Assembly: GCA_030765555.1 (NCBI GenBank)
Contig: JAVCCI010000029.1
Coordinates: forward strand, 1 to 10,253
Direction of reading: 5' to 3'
DNA from: Candidatus Kappaea frigidicola
GTDB taxonomy: Bacteria > Omnitrophota > Gorgyraeia > JAGLLT01
DNA: 10,253 bases
Shown: positions 1-6,087 of the stretch, piece after piece
How the letters are laid out: the number at the start of each line of letters is the position of its first letter
How positions within the stretch are numbered: the first letter of the stretch is position 1
The notes under the pieces: generated by a model
Told to the model about the DNA's origin: nothing
Databases searched by the model: none
What the model saw: only the letters and a program-made list of their open reading frames with translations
Translations under genes and position numbers: made by a program

Positions 1-1
1 A

Positions 2-295
2 AAAGACAGGAGAAATTATGAGCTGTATGACTTTGAAGCTCTCGGAAGAGGTGAACCGGAATCTGTTGATACTGGACGCAAGATTACAGCTGGGGAATAT
101 AGTGGAATTAAAGGTTTCAGGAATGTATATCAAAAATTAGCAGTTAAATTTAAGAGTGATGCCGAGGCAAGAGAAGTATTAGAACTAGTTAGGTATGCCA
201 ATGTCCAAACTCAGAAGCCATTGGTTGAGGATGAATTGAAATTTATCTCTTCATATCCTAAGATAGCAAAGAAAATATTAACAACAACACCATAA
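2..295 (+). CDS. 3' end of an unidentified protein, possibly OsmC-like (partial)
   Basis: An open frame enters from the left edge and runs 97 codons to a TAA at 293-295; the other two forward frames are closed by early stops. The visible C-terminus is soluble, charged and cysteine-free. It contains a glycine-rich stretch (GEYSGIKGF), then a beta-like segment (VYQKLAVKF), then a helix (SDAEAREVLELVRYA) and a lysine-rich tail ending KKILTTTP. A beta strand followed by a helix of the type 'SDA-x-REVLELV-x-A' resembles the second half of OsmC/Ohr-like proteins, but the diagnostic cysteines of that family would lie upstream or are absent, so this is only a suggestion. No clear terminator follows it. 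The next gene has its own promoter, so this is probably a separate transcription unit. Confidence 0.55.
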   Translation, partial: KDRRNYELYDFEALGRGEPESVDTGRKITAGEYSGIKGFRNVYQKLAVKFKSDAEAREVLELVRYANVQTQKPLVEDELKFISSYPKIAKKILTTTP

Positions 296-332
296 ATTGT
301 TTGTTATTAAATGAACATAATTTTATAGTTTT

Positions 333-376
333 TTAATTAATTAATTATGGTATAATACGTTGAATTTAATTAATTA
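333..376. repeat. TTAA-repeat AT-rich tract
   Basis: TTAA is repeated about 3.5 times at 333-347 and again about 2.75 times at 366-376, flanking the -10 element at 351-356. This is low-complexity intergenic sequence. The first tract fills the spacer and -35 area of the promoter and may ease strand opening. I see no dyad or protein-binding site beyond the palindromic nature of TTAA itself. Confidence 0.5.
348..356 (+). promoter_or_regulatory. Extended -10 promoter for the AMIN/TPR gene
   Basis: The sequence TGG-TATAAT has a perfect -10 hexamer at 351-356 preceded by the TGn extension at 348-350. No good -35 is found 16-18 bases upstream (the region is T-rich, around GTTTTT). This is the expected trade-off for an extended -10 promoter of the main sigma factor. 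It would give a start near 363 and a leader of about 60 bases before the ATG at 424. Confidence 0.55.
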
Positions 377-411
377 TTACGCAAACGCACAGAGACTTAT
401 AATTTGTACTC

Positions 412-418
412 AAGGAGG
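412..418 (+). promoter_or_regulatory. Strong Shine-Dalgarno of the AMIN/TPR gene
   Basis: A perfect AAGGAGG lies 5 bases before the ATG at 424. It fixes that start codon and predicts efficient translation. It is the best ribosome binding site in the window. Confidence 0.75.
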
Positions 419-423
419 GTTAT

Positions 424-1740
424 ATGTTAAGCAGATCAAGAAGTTTAATTCTGGCTATACTCATTCTGGTGTTTGTGGCTAGTGAGGCTGCGGCTGGAAG
501 TTCTGTTTTAGAAAGTGTTACTTATAAGACAGATGAGAATAGAACAGCGATTACTTTTCTATATAATCAGCCAACAAAAATGGTATTTTATACTATAGGT
601 AATCCACCTCAAATAGTAGCTGATGTCGTTGGCAACGCTTTTGCTCAGTCGGCTAATGTACCCACAGAAATTATAGTTAATGGCGTAGAAGTAAAAAGCA
701 TTGTACCTTTCATTGATCCGTCTTTAGGTGACATCAATTTCTATGGAATTGACTTTTTAGTTATTCATCTTAAAGAAAAAGTAGCTTATATACAAGTAAA
801 GCATAAAAAGGGATATACTCTTTATGTTGCTAATTCTCCAAGCTTAAGTGTTTCAGATATCAAGCCTCAATTTAAAAAAGAAGTAATAAAAGAAGAATCG
901 CAAATATCACCAGAAGTGATACCAGCTGCTCAAGATAAAACAGAGCTTGCTATGATTGAGGGGATCGATGTAGAGCCTATAACTGATGATAATATCGAAA
1001 CTCAGGCAATAGCCGCAGCTATCAATATTGAACCTAAGTCAAGTGAGTTTGAGCCGAAAGATCCTCCGAAATTTAAACCAAAAAAAACAAGTGCCAAAAG
1101 TAAAAAATTTACTGATGATTTTGATGATTTTGATGATTTTATGTTAGTGGATTCAAATTTAAGCTTTGGTAAAGATGCTGACATTTCAGAAGATAAAAGT
1201 CCTTATAAGAAGTCGAAAAAATCTAAAGTTAAAACATCAGCGAAGAAAACTGCACAACAAACAGAGTTGAATATAGTTTCAGGCAACGATGTAAAAGGCA
1301 AGGGAATTGAGCTGACACCTAAGAATGTTAATAAGATGACCCCAGCCTCACATGCTGAGAAAATACAATTAGCTATGCAGTGGCGCCAGGTTGGATATAG
1401 CCATCAAAAAAATAAGGATTACGATAAAGCTCTTGCTTCTTATAATAAGGCCGCTGAGCTATACCCTAATTATGCTTGTATTCATAATGATATAGGTATT
1501 ATTTATTTTTATCTTGGGGTTTATGATAAGGCAATAGAAGAATTTCATAAAGCCATAGCATTAGATAGCGCATATTTGGCTGTTTATAGTAATTTAGCGA
1601 CACTTTATGAGCAGATAGGTGATAATCAAAAAGCGATTGAATATTGGCAGAGAAGAGTGGATGCTTCAAAGTCTAATGATGTCTGGACTCAAAAGGCTAA
1701 GCAAAAAGTAAATGAATTAAAAAATAAAAACAATAAATAG
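424..1740 (+). CDS. Secreted AMIN-like domain protein with C-terminal TPR repeats
   Basis: This 438-residue protein has no assigned function. The N-terminus is a Sec signal peptide: RSR, a hydrophobic core at about 8-20, then SEAAAG with probable cleavage near residue 25. Residues about 28-140 are beta-rich, with the pattern 'LESVTYKTDENRTAITF' and a later 'NPPQIVADVVG'. This matches AMIN domains, which bind peptidoglycan or polymers in envelope proteins such as AmiC and secretin PilQ. A disordered, charged linker follows (about 150-310), with an acidic DDF repeat at 231-239 and Lys/Ser-rich runs. The C-terminus (about 319-420) holds three TPR units (for example DYDKALASYNKAAELYPN and YDKAIEEFHKAIALDS), a protein-docking scaffold. 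It most likely acts in the periplasm at the cell wall or an envelope machine. The start is supported by the AAGGAGG at 412-418. Domain calls are by eye; the TPRs are secure and the AMIN call is probable. Confidence 0.85.
   Translation: MLSRSRSLILAILILVFVASEAAAGSSVLESVTYKTDENRTAITFLYNQPTKMVFYTIGNPPQIVADVVGNAFAQSANVPTEIIVNGVEVKSIVPFIDPSLGDINFYGIDFLVIHLKEKVAYIQVKHKKGYTLYVANSPSLSVSDIKPQFKKEVIKEESQISPEVIPAAQDKTELAMIEGIDVEPITDDNIETQAIAAAINIEPKSSEFEPKDPPKFKPKKTSAKSKKFTDDFDDFDDFMLVDSNLSFGKDADISEDKSPYKKSKKSKVKTSAKKTAQQTELNIVSGNDVKGKGIELTPKNVNKMTPASHAEKIQLAMQWRQVGYSHQKNKDYDKALASYNKAAELYPNYACIHNDIGIIYFYLGVYDKAIEEFHKAIALDSAYLAVYSNLATLYEQIGDNQKAIEYWQRRVDASKSNDVWTQKAKQKVNELKNKNNK
1114..1140 (+). repeat. 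Three perfect copies of a 9-base unit (GATGATTTT) in frame
   Basis: The unit GATGATTTT occurs three times head to tail, encoding Asp-Asp-Phe three times (residues 231-239) in the linker of the AMIN/TPR protein. Because the unit is 9 bases, gain or loss of copies by slippage would keep the frame. The DNA identity of the copies suggests recent expansion. Confidence 0.85.
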
Positions 1741-1750
1741 CTTTAGTGCT

Positions 1751-1774
1751 GGCAGGGGGTATTTTACTCCTGCC
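1751..1774 (+). terminator. Hairpin between the TPR gene and purA, possible weak terminator
   Basis: GGCAGG at 1751-1756 pairs with CCTGCC at 1769-1774. The stem extends inward by a G-T and a G-C pair, giving an 8-base-pair stem with an 8-base loop, 11 bases after the stop codon at 1740. The following sequence (TTTAGTGTGTTT) is T-rich but not a clean T run, so termination may be partial. CTTTAGTG occurs on both sides of the hairpin (1741-1748 and 1774-1781). A TATAAT at 1791-1796 could serve as a purA -10, but I see no acceptable -35 for it. Confidence 0.45.
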
Positions 1775-1820
1775 TTTAGTGTGTTTAAAATATAATAAAT
1801 GGAATAAAAAGGGAGTTGAA

Positions 1821-3098
1821 ATGCCTAATACAGTTGTAATCGGAGCTCAATGGGGAGATGAAGGCAAGGGTAAAGTAATAGATATACTAGCAAAGAAGTC
1901 AGACTATATAGTTAGATTTCAAGGTGGAAATAATGCTGGGCATACCGTTGTTGTAAAAGATAAAAAATTTATTCTACATTTGATCCCTTCTGGCATTTTA
2001 CATAAGGGTAAGATATGCATTATAGGTAATGGAGTTGTCATAGACCCTAAAGCACTACTTGATGAAATTGATAATTTAAAAAAAGAAGGTATAGTTGTTA
2101 ATAAAAAAAATCTCATTATAGATGAAAGAGCGCATGTAATCTTTCCTTATCACAAAATATTGGATAGCCTTAAAGAAGAGAATAAGGGTGCAACTAAAAT
2201 TGGGACAACTAAAAGAGGAATTGGCCCTTGCTATACTGATAAAGCGGCTCGTTGTGGAATTAGAATTTGTGATTTAATAGAGCCGTCTATTTTTAAAGCA
2301 AAATTAGATGCCAATCTAAAGGAAAAGAATAGGGTATTTAAAAAAACATATAACTTTAAAGGATTTAGTTATCAAGATATATTAAAAGAATATTCAAAAT
2401 ATGCCAAACAGATAAAACCACTTGTTGGAAATTGTTCTATTATCTTAAATAAAGCAATAACTAATAAAAAAGATATTTTATTTGAAGGTGCTCAAGGAAC
2501 ATTATTAGATGTCGACTTTGGAACCTATCCATTTGTTACGAGTTCTAGTTCATCCGTGGGAGGGGCTTTTACTGGTGCGGGTGTGGGTCCTACTAATATT
2601 GATAGAGTTATAGGAGTAATTAAAGCTTATACTACAAGAGTAGGAGAAGGTCCACTGCCGACTGTTTTTCCAGGAACTACGTTAGAGAAAGTTAGAAATA
2701 AAGGTGAAGAATTTGGGGCAACTACAGGTAGACCAAGAAGATGTGGTTGGTTTGATGCAGTTGTGGGCAGACACGCCGTTTTGGTTAACGGTCTGAATGA
2801 TATTATTGTAACAAAATTGGATGTTTTAGATGAGTTAAAAGAAATCAAGATTTGTATTGGATACAAATATAAAGGGTGTATGTATAAACACATGCCGGCT
2901 AATGTAGAAATTCTGCAAAAATGCAAACCTGTTTATGAAACTCATAAAGGGTGGTTAAAGAATATAACTAACTGTAAAAAATACTCAGATTTACCTAAAG
3001 AAGCCCGCAATTATTTAGACCGCATTTCTAAACTAGTAGGGGCAAATATATATATGGTTTCAATTGGATCAAAGCGTTCGCAAACATTAACTAAGTAG
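1821..3098 (+). CDS. purA: Adenylosuccinate synthetase
   Basis: PurA catalyses IMP + aspartate + GTP to adenylosuccinate + GDP + Pi, the first committed step to AMP, in the cytoplasm. The 425 residues are close to the usual ~430. The N-terminal phosphate loop GDEGKGK is at 12-18 with catalytic Asp13, and His41 sits in NNAGH. TTKRGIGP (129-136) and the IMP/aspartate loop TTGRPRR (301-307) are present, as is the guanine-specificity motif TKLD (331-334). The frame is open back to a GTG at 1746, but that extension runs through the intergenic hairpin and has no family counterpart. The ATG at 1821 has GGGAG 5 bases upstream and gives the canonical N-terminus MPNTVVIGAQWGDEG. It ends 13 bases before hppA, so the two are likely cotranscribed. 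All key residues are present and the protein should be active. Confidence 0.97.
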   Translation: MPNTVVIGAQWGDEGKGKVIDILAKKSDYIVRFQGGNNAGHTVVVKDKKFILHLIPSGILHKGKICIIGNGVVIDPKALLDEIDNLKKEGIVVNKKNLIIDERAHVIFPYHKILDSLKEENKGATKIGTTKRGIGPCYTDKAARCGIRICDLIEPSIFKAKLDANLKEKNRVFKKTYNFKGFSYQDILKEYSKYAKQIKPLVGNCSIILNKAITNKKDILFEGAQGTLLDVDFGTYPFVTSSSSSVGGAFTGAGVGPTNIDRVIGVIKAYTTRVGEGPLPTVFPGTTLEKVRNKGEEFGATTGRPRRCGWFDAVVGRHAVLVNGLNDIIVTKLDVLDELKEIKICIGYKYKGCMYKHMPANVEILQKCKPVYETHKGWLKNITNCKKYSDLPKEARNYLDRISKLVGANIYMVSIGSKRSQTLTK

Positions 3099-3111
3099 AG
3101 GGGATAGATTA

Positions 3112-5307
3112 ATGATTCTCAATAACATTTGGTATTTAATAATACCGACAATAGTCTGCTTTTTAGGATTGGCAGTTGCAAAAATATTAGCCTCTTTTGT
3201 TATGAGGCAAGACAAGGGTAATGATAAAATGACTGAAGTTCACGGTTATATACGTTCTGGCGCCATGATGTTTATGGTTGAAGAAGTCAGAGTGATGCTT
3301 GTGGCTTTAGTGGCTATAGGTGCAATCGTATGGTTTATTTGGGATTGGCAGATAGCAGTCAGTTTTGCTGTTGGTACTTTTTGTTCTGGATTAGCAGGTT
3401 TTATCGGTATGAATATGGCTACTAATGCTAATGTGAGAACTGCTCAAGGTGCCACCAAAGGTTTTTCAAAAGCTTTAAAGGTTGCTTTTTCGGGTGGAGC
3501 TGTTATGGGAATTTCTGTTGGTTCCATTGCTTTATTAGGGTTGTGTTTTGTAATGTGGATGTTTAGGGCTCAATTTTTAGCTGACAATCTAAGTATTGAA
3601 AGTATCAAAGTTCCTTTAGTAAGTGATATGCTCGGTGGTCGTGAAATTAATTTTATTAAAGGTGCATTGATTGTAAGTGCTTATTCAATGGGTGCTTCTT
3701 TAGTAGCTCTTTTTGATAGAGTTGGTGGCGGTATATATACTAAGGCAGCTGATATGGCAGCTGATATGGTTGGTAAGGTAGAAGAGAATATTCCTGAAGA
3801 TGATGCCAGAAATCCCGCGACTATTGCTGATAATGTTGGTGATAATGTTGGTGACGTTGGTGGTCTTGGTGCTGACTTGTTAGAGTCTTTTGTAGGGGCT
3901 GTTATCTCTGTCATTGTTATTATGCTTTATGTTTATGTGGGTAGGTCTAATCCTGATATAATAAGTGGCTTATTAAATAAACTTGGTTTGAATAATTTGA
4001 ATGCAGCTAATTTTGCAGGCGCATTATATTTACCGATACTCTTAGTTGCTGGAGGTATAATTTCATCTTTAATAGGAATTCTTTTCGTAAGTTTATCTAA
4101 GAGTGAAAATGCTCATGCTGTTTTGATGAATGGCACAAGGTTGAGTGCTTTACTAACCGCTGCTATTAGTTATTTTGTCGTAACGAAGTTAAGTCCTCTT
4201 AATTTAGTTCCATTTTGGTCTGTAGTAATTGGGCTTGGCTCTGGAATTCTTATTGGTTTTACTAGTGAGTATTTTACTTCCTGTGAGTTTAAGCCGGTAA
4301 AAAAATTAGCTGAAAGCTGCCAAGAAGGTGCTGGTGTTGCAGTTGCTGGTGGTTTAGGCTTAGGCATGAAGTCTTCGTTTTGGCCAGTATTAATTATATC
4401 TATTGCGACAATTCTTTCCTATCAGTTGGGAGGATTAGTAGGAATTACTTATACAGCTTTGGGTATGCTTTCTTTTGTAGTTATGACGGTATCAGTAGAT
4501 ACGTTTGGCCCGATTGCTGATAATGCTGGAGGTATTAGTCAGATGGTAAACTTATCTCCTGAGGTAAGAGAAGTAACAGATGAACTAGATTCAATTGGCA
4601 ATACCACTGCAGCTATAGGTAAGGGATTTGCTATTGGTTCGGCTGCTTTTGCTGCTCTCGGTTTAATTGCAGCTTACCTCTGGTCAGCTATCGGAAGTGC
4701 GCAGGAAGTTACTTTACCGAATATTCAACTTTTGAGTCCTGAAGTTGGTGCTTATGTTATAGCGGGACTTTTTCTAGGTACCATGGTTCCATACGCTTTC
4801 TCATCTTTATTAATTGAATCTGTTAGTGAGACAGCCGATAAGATGATTATTGAAATCAGAAGACAATTTAAAGCTAATCCAGGTATTTTAAAAGGCGAAG
4901 TTGTTCCTGATTATAATAAATGTATTGCTATTTCATCAAGCCACAGTTTAAAGAAGATGGTTTTTCCTGCACTAATTGCTGTATTAACACCTTTAGTGAT
5001 TGGTATGGTTCTGGGTCGTGTAGCATTAGCAGGTTTTCTAATTGGAGCATTATTATCGGCGCTTCTATTAGCATTGTTGTGTGCTAATACAGGTGGAGCT
5101 CTTGATAATGCAAAAAAATATATTGAAACTGGAAAATTTGGCGGCAAGGGTTCAAAGGCTCATGCAGCCGCTGTTGCAGGTGACACATTTGGAGATCCTT
5201 TAAAAGACACAGTCGGGCCTTCTTTGGATATTCTAATTAAACTTATGTCGGTTGTTTCTTTGTTGTTTGCTTCATTGTTTCCGATAGCACCAATATTTAT
5301 GAAGTAA
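3112..5307 (+). CDS. hppA: Membrane-bound ion-translocating pyrophosphatase (K+-dependent type)
   Basis: This integral-membrane enzyme hydrolyses pyrophosphate and pumps Na+ and/or H+ across the cytoplasmic membrane. At 731 residues with about 16 hydrophobic helices it has family length. The substrate/Mg2+ signatures are intact: D-x3-D-x3-KVEENIPEDD from Asp214, ADNVGDNVGD (239-248), DTFGPIADNAGG (463-474), LDNAKK (664-669) and GDTFGDPLKD (690-699). GNTTAAIGKG (496-505) has Ala where K+-independent enzymes have Lys, implying K+ dependence. The gate region ADLLES places Glu258 where Na+-pumping enzymes such as that of Thermotoga have it; plant-type H+ pumps shift it four residues. Na+ pumping is therefore the favoured inference, and dual Na+/H+ transport cannot be excluded. 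An SD (AGGGGA, 3099-3104) lies 7 bases before the ATG. No terminator is evident after it. Confidence 0.96.
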   Translation: MILNNIWYLIIPTIVCFLGLAVAKILASFVMRQDKGNDKMTEVHGYIRSGAMMFMVEEVRVMLVALVAIGAIVWFIWDWQIAVSFAVGTFCSGLAGFIGMNMATNANVRTAQGATKGFSKALKVAFSGGAVMGISVGSIALLGLCFVMWMFRAQFLADNLSIESIKVPLVSDMLGGREINFIKGALIVSAYSMGASLVALFDRVGGGIYTKAADMAADMVGKVEENIPEDDARNPATIADNVGDNVGDVGGLGADLLESFVGAVISVIVIMLYVYVGRSNPDIISGLLNKLGLNNLNAANFAGALYLPILLVAGGIISSLIGILFVSLSKSENAHAVLMNGTRLSALLTAAISYFVVTKLSPLNLVPFWSVVIGLGSGILIGFTSEYFTSCEFKPVKKLAESCQEGAGVAVAGGLGLGMKSSFWPVLIISIATILSYQLGGLVGITYTALGMLSFVVMTVSVDTFGPIADNAGGISQMVNLSPEVREVTDELDSIGNTTAAIGKGFAIGSAAFAALGLIAAYLWSAIGSAQEVTLPNIQLLSPEVGAYVIAGLFLGTMVPYAFSSLLIESVSETADKMIIEIRRQFKANPGILKGEVVPDYNKCIAISSSHSLKKMVFPALIAVLTPLVIGMVLGRVALAGFLIGALLSALLLALLCANTGGALDNAKKYIETGKFGGKGSKAHAAAVAGDTFGDPLKDTVGPSLDILIKLMSVVSLLFASLFPIAPIFMK

Positions 5308-5329
5308 TATAGTCATTTATTTAGAGAGG

Positions 5330-5358
5330 TTGACACCTTATGTGAATTCTGTTATTAT
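5330..5358 (+). promoter_or_regulatory. Consensus sigma70-type promoter of the OmpA-family lipoprotein gene
   Basis: The -35 TTGACA (5330-5335) is perfect. It is separated by exactly 17 bases from the -10 TATTAT (5353-5358), one mismatch from TATAAT. Transcription should start near 5365, giving a short leader of about 20 bases before the ATG at 5386. This is the strongest promoter I see in the window and fits an abundant envelope lipoprotein. Confidence 0.8.
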
Positions 5359-5372
5359 GATTACAGAAAAGT

Positions 5373-5378
5373 AAGGGG
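5373..5378 (+). promoter_or_regulatory. Shine-Dalgarno of the lipoprotein gene
   Basis: AAGGGG lies 7 bases before the ATG at 5386. This favours that codon over the second in-frame ATG at 5398 (Met5), which has no SD of its own. Confidence 0.6.
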
Positions 5379-5385
5379 TGAAAAT

Positions 5386-6027
5386 ATGGAAAAAAGTATG
5401 AAGAAGTTTAGTTTTTATTTTTTAGCAGCAGTGATGATGATGGTTTTGGCAGGCTGCGCTATTGGTGTACACAAGAGAAGCCCCCAAGATGTCCAAACCA
5501 TTAAAAGTCTAAGTCAGCAGTTGGAAGACTTGAGACGCGCTAAGTCTAGGTTAGAGAGTCAGCTTCAGAAGGAAATCGCTCAAGGCGATGTTAGCATTAC
5601 TATGGGTAAGCGTGGTCTAGTTGTAACTGTAGTTGCGGAAGTTTTATTTGACTCAGGTAAAGCTAAAATAAAACCTCAAGGACAAACAGTTCTTAATAAA
5701 GTTGCTAATGTTTTAGGTCCAATGAGTGATGATATTGCTATTGAAGGACACACGGACAATGTACCAATTAAATTCTCTCGTTGGAAATCTAATTGGGAGC
5801 TTTCAACTCAAAGAGCCTTGAATGTAGTACATTACTTTGAAGATGATAAGGGTATAAGGCCTCAAAGAATGTCAGCTACAGGATATGGACCGTATCATCC
5901 AGTTACATCAAATGATACCCCTGAAGGCAAGCTAATGAATAGAAGAGTTGAAATTATAGTTCTTCGGAGCTCACGCTCTAATGCATCAAATGCTTCAGCA
6001 GATGACTATGATGAGTTTATAAAGTAA
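5386..6027 (+). CDS. OmpA/MotB-family peptidoglycan-binding lipoprotein
   Basis: This 213-residue protein carries a lipoprotein signal peptide (MKK, hydrophobic core, lipobox LAGC with lipidated Cys24). Ala at +2, not Asp, suggests export to the outer membrane. Residues about 35-68 form a charged heptad-like helix, probably a coiled coil. From about 75 to 195 runs an OmpA C-terminal domain: VLFDSGKAKIKPQG, GHTDN (121-125), NWELSTQRALNVV, a TGYG turn and NRRVEI (185-190). The Asp124 and Arg187-type positions are those that hold the diaminopimelate of peptidoglycan in Pal/OmpA. The domain resembles MotB as much as Pal (the 'DNVPI ... SNWELST' pattern), but the lipobox rules out a MotB stator. 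The likely role is to tether the outer membrane to the wall, as Pal does. No tol genes are nearby. It forms a one-gene unit with its own promoter and terminator. Confidence 0.9.
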   Translation: MEKSMKKFSFYFLAAVMMMVLAGCAIGVHKRSPQDVQTIKSLSQQLEDLRRAKSRLESQLQKEIAQGDVSITMGKRGLVVTVVAEVLFDSGKAKIKPQGQTVLNKVANVLGPMSDDIAIEGHTDNVPIKFSRWKSNWELSTQRALNVVHYFEDDKGIRPQRMSATGYGPYHPVTSNDTPEGKLMNRRVEIIVLRSSRSNASNASADDYDEFIK

Positions 6028-6058
6028 TTAAATCAGAGAAATAATTGATATTAACAGC

Positions 6059-6087
6059 GGGGGATATGATTTATATCCCCCTTTTTT
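6059..6087 (+). terminator. Textbook rho-independent terminator
   Basis: A perfect 9-base-pair stem (GGGGGATAT at 6059-6067 with ATATCCCCC at 6073-6081) has a 5-base loop and is followed at once by TTTTTT (6082-6087). It lies 31 bases after the lipoprotein stop codon and should end that transcript. The same stem contains the only ATG (6066) upstream of the UppS catalytic motif in its frame, which makes the uppS start problematic. Confidence 0.9.

Noticed and set aside
333..376. TTAA tract as an origin, attachment site or insertion-sequence target
   Set aside because: It is simple low-complexity promoter DNA without flanking direct repeats, DnaA-like boxes or a mobile gene.
1746..1820. GTG-initiated 25-residue N-terminal extension of PurA
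   Set aside because: It runs through the intergenic hairpin, encodes a hydrophobic stretch foreign to this cytoplasmic family, and the ATG at 1821 has its own SD and gives the canonical N-terminus.
1741..1820. Purine-type riboswitch upstream of purA
   Set aside because: The leader is short and contains only one hairpin; no three-way junction or conserved core of the purine aptamer could be drawn.
2627..2926. 99-codon minus-strand frame inside purA
   Set aside because: It is antisense to conserved PurA motifs, with no promoter, SD or recognisable domain; treated as a shadow.
5386..6027. MotB flagellar stator identity for the OmpA-family protein
   Set aside because: The C-terminal domain is MotB-like, but the N-terminus is a lipobox signal peptide, not a stator helix with the proton-binding Asp, and no motA is adjacent.
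6045..6065. TTG at 6045 as the uppS start
   Set aside because: It would add residues with no family counterpart, lacks a good SD and requires translating the entire terminator; kept only as a fallback.
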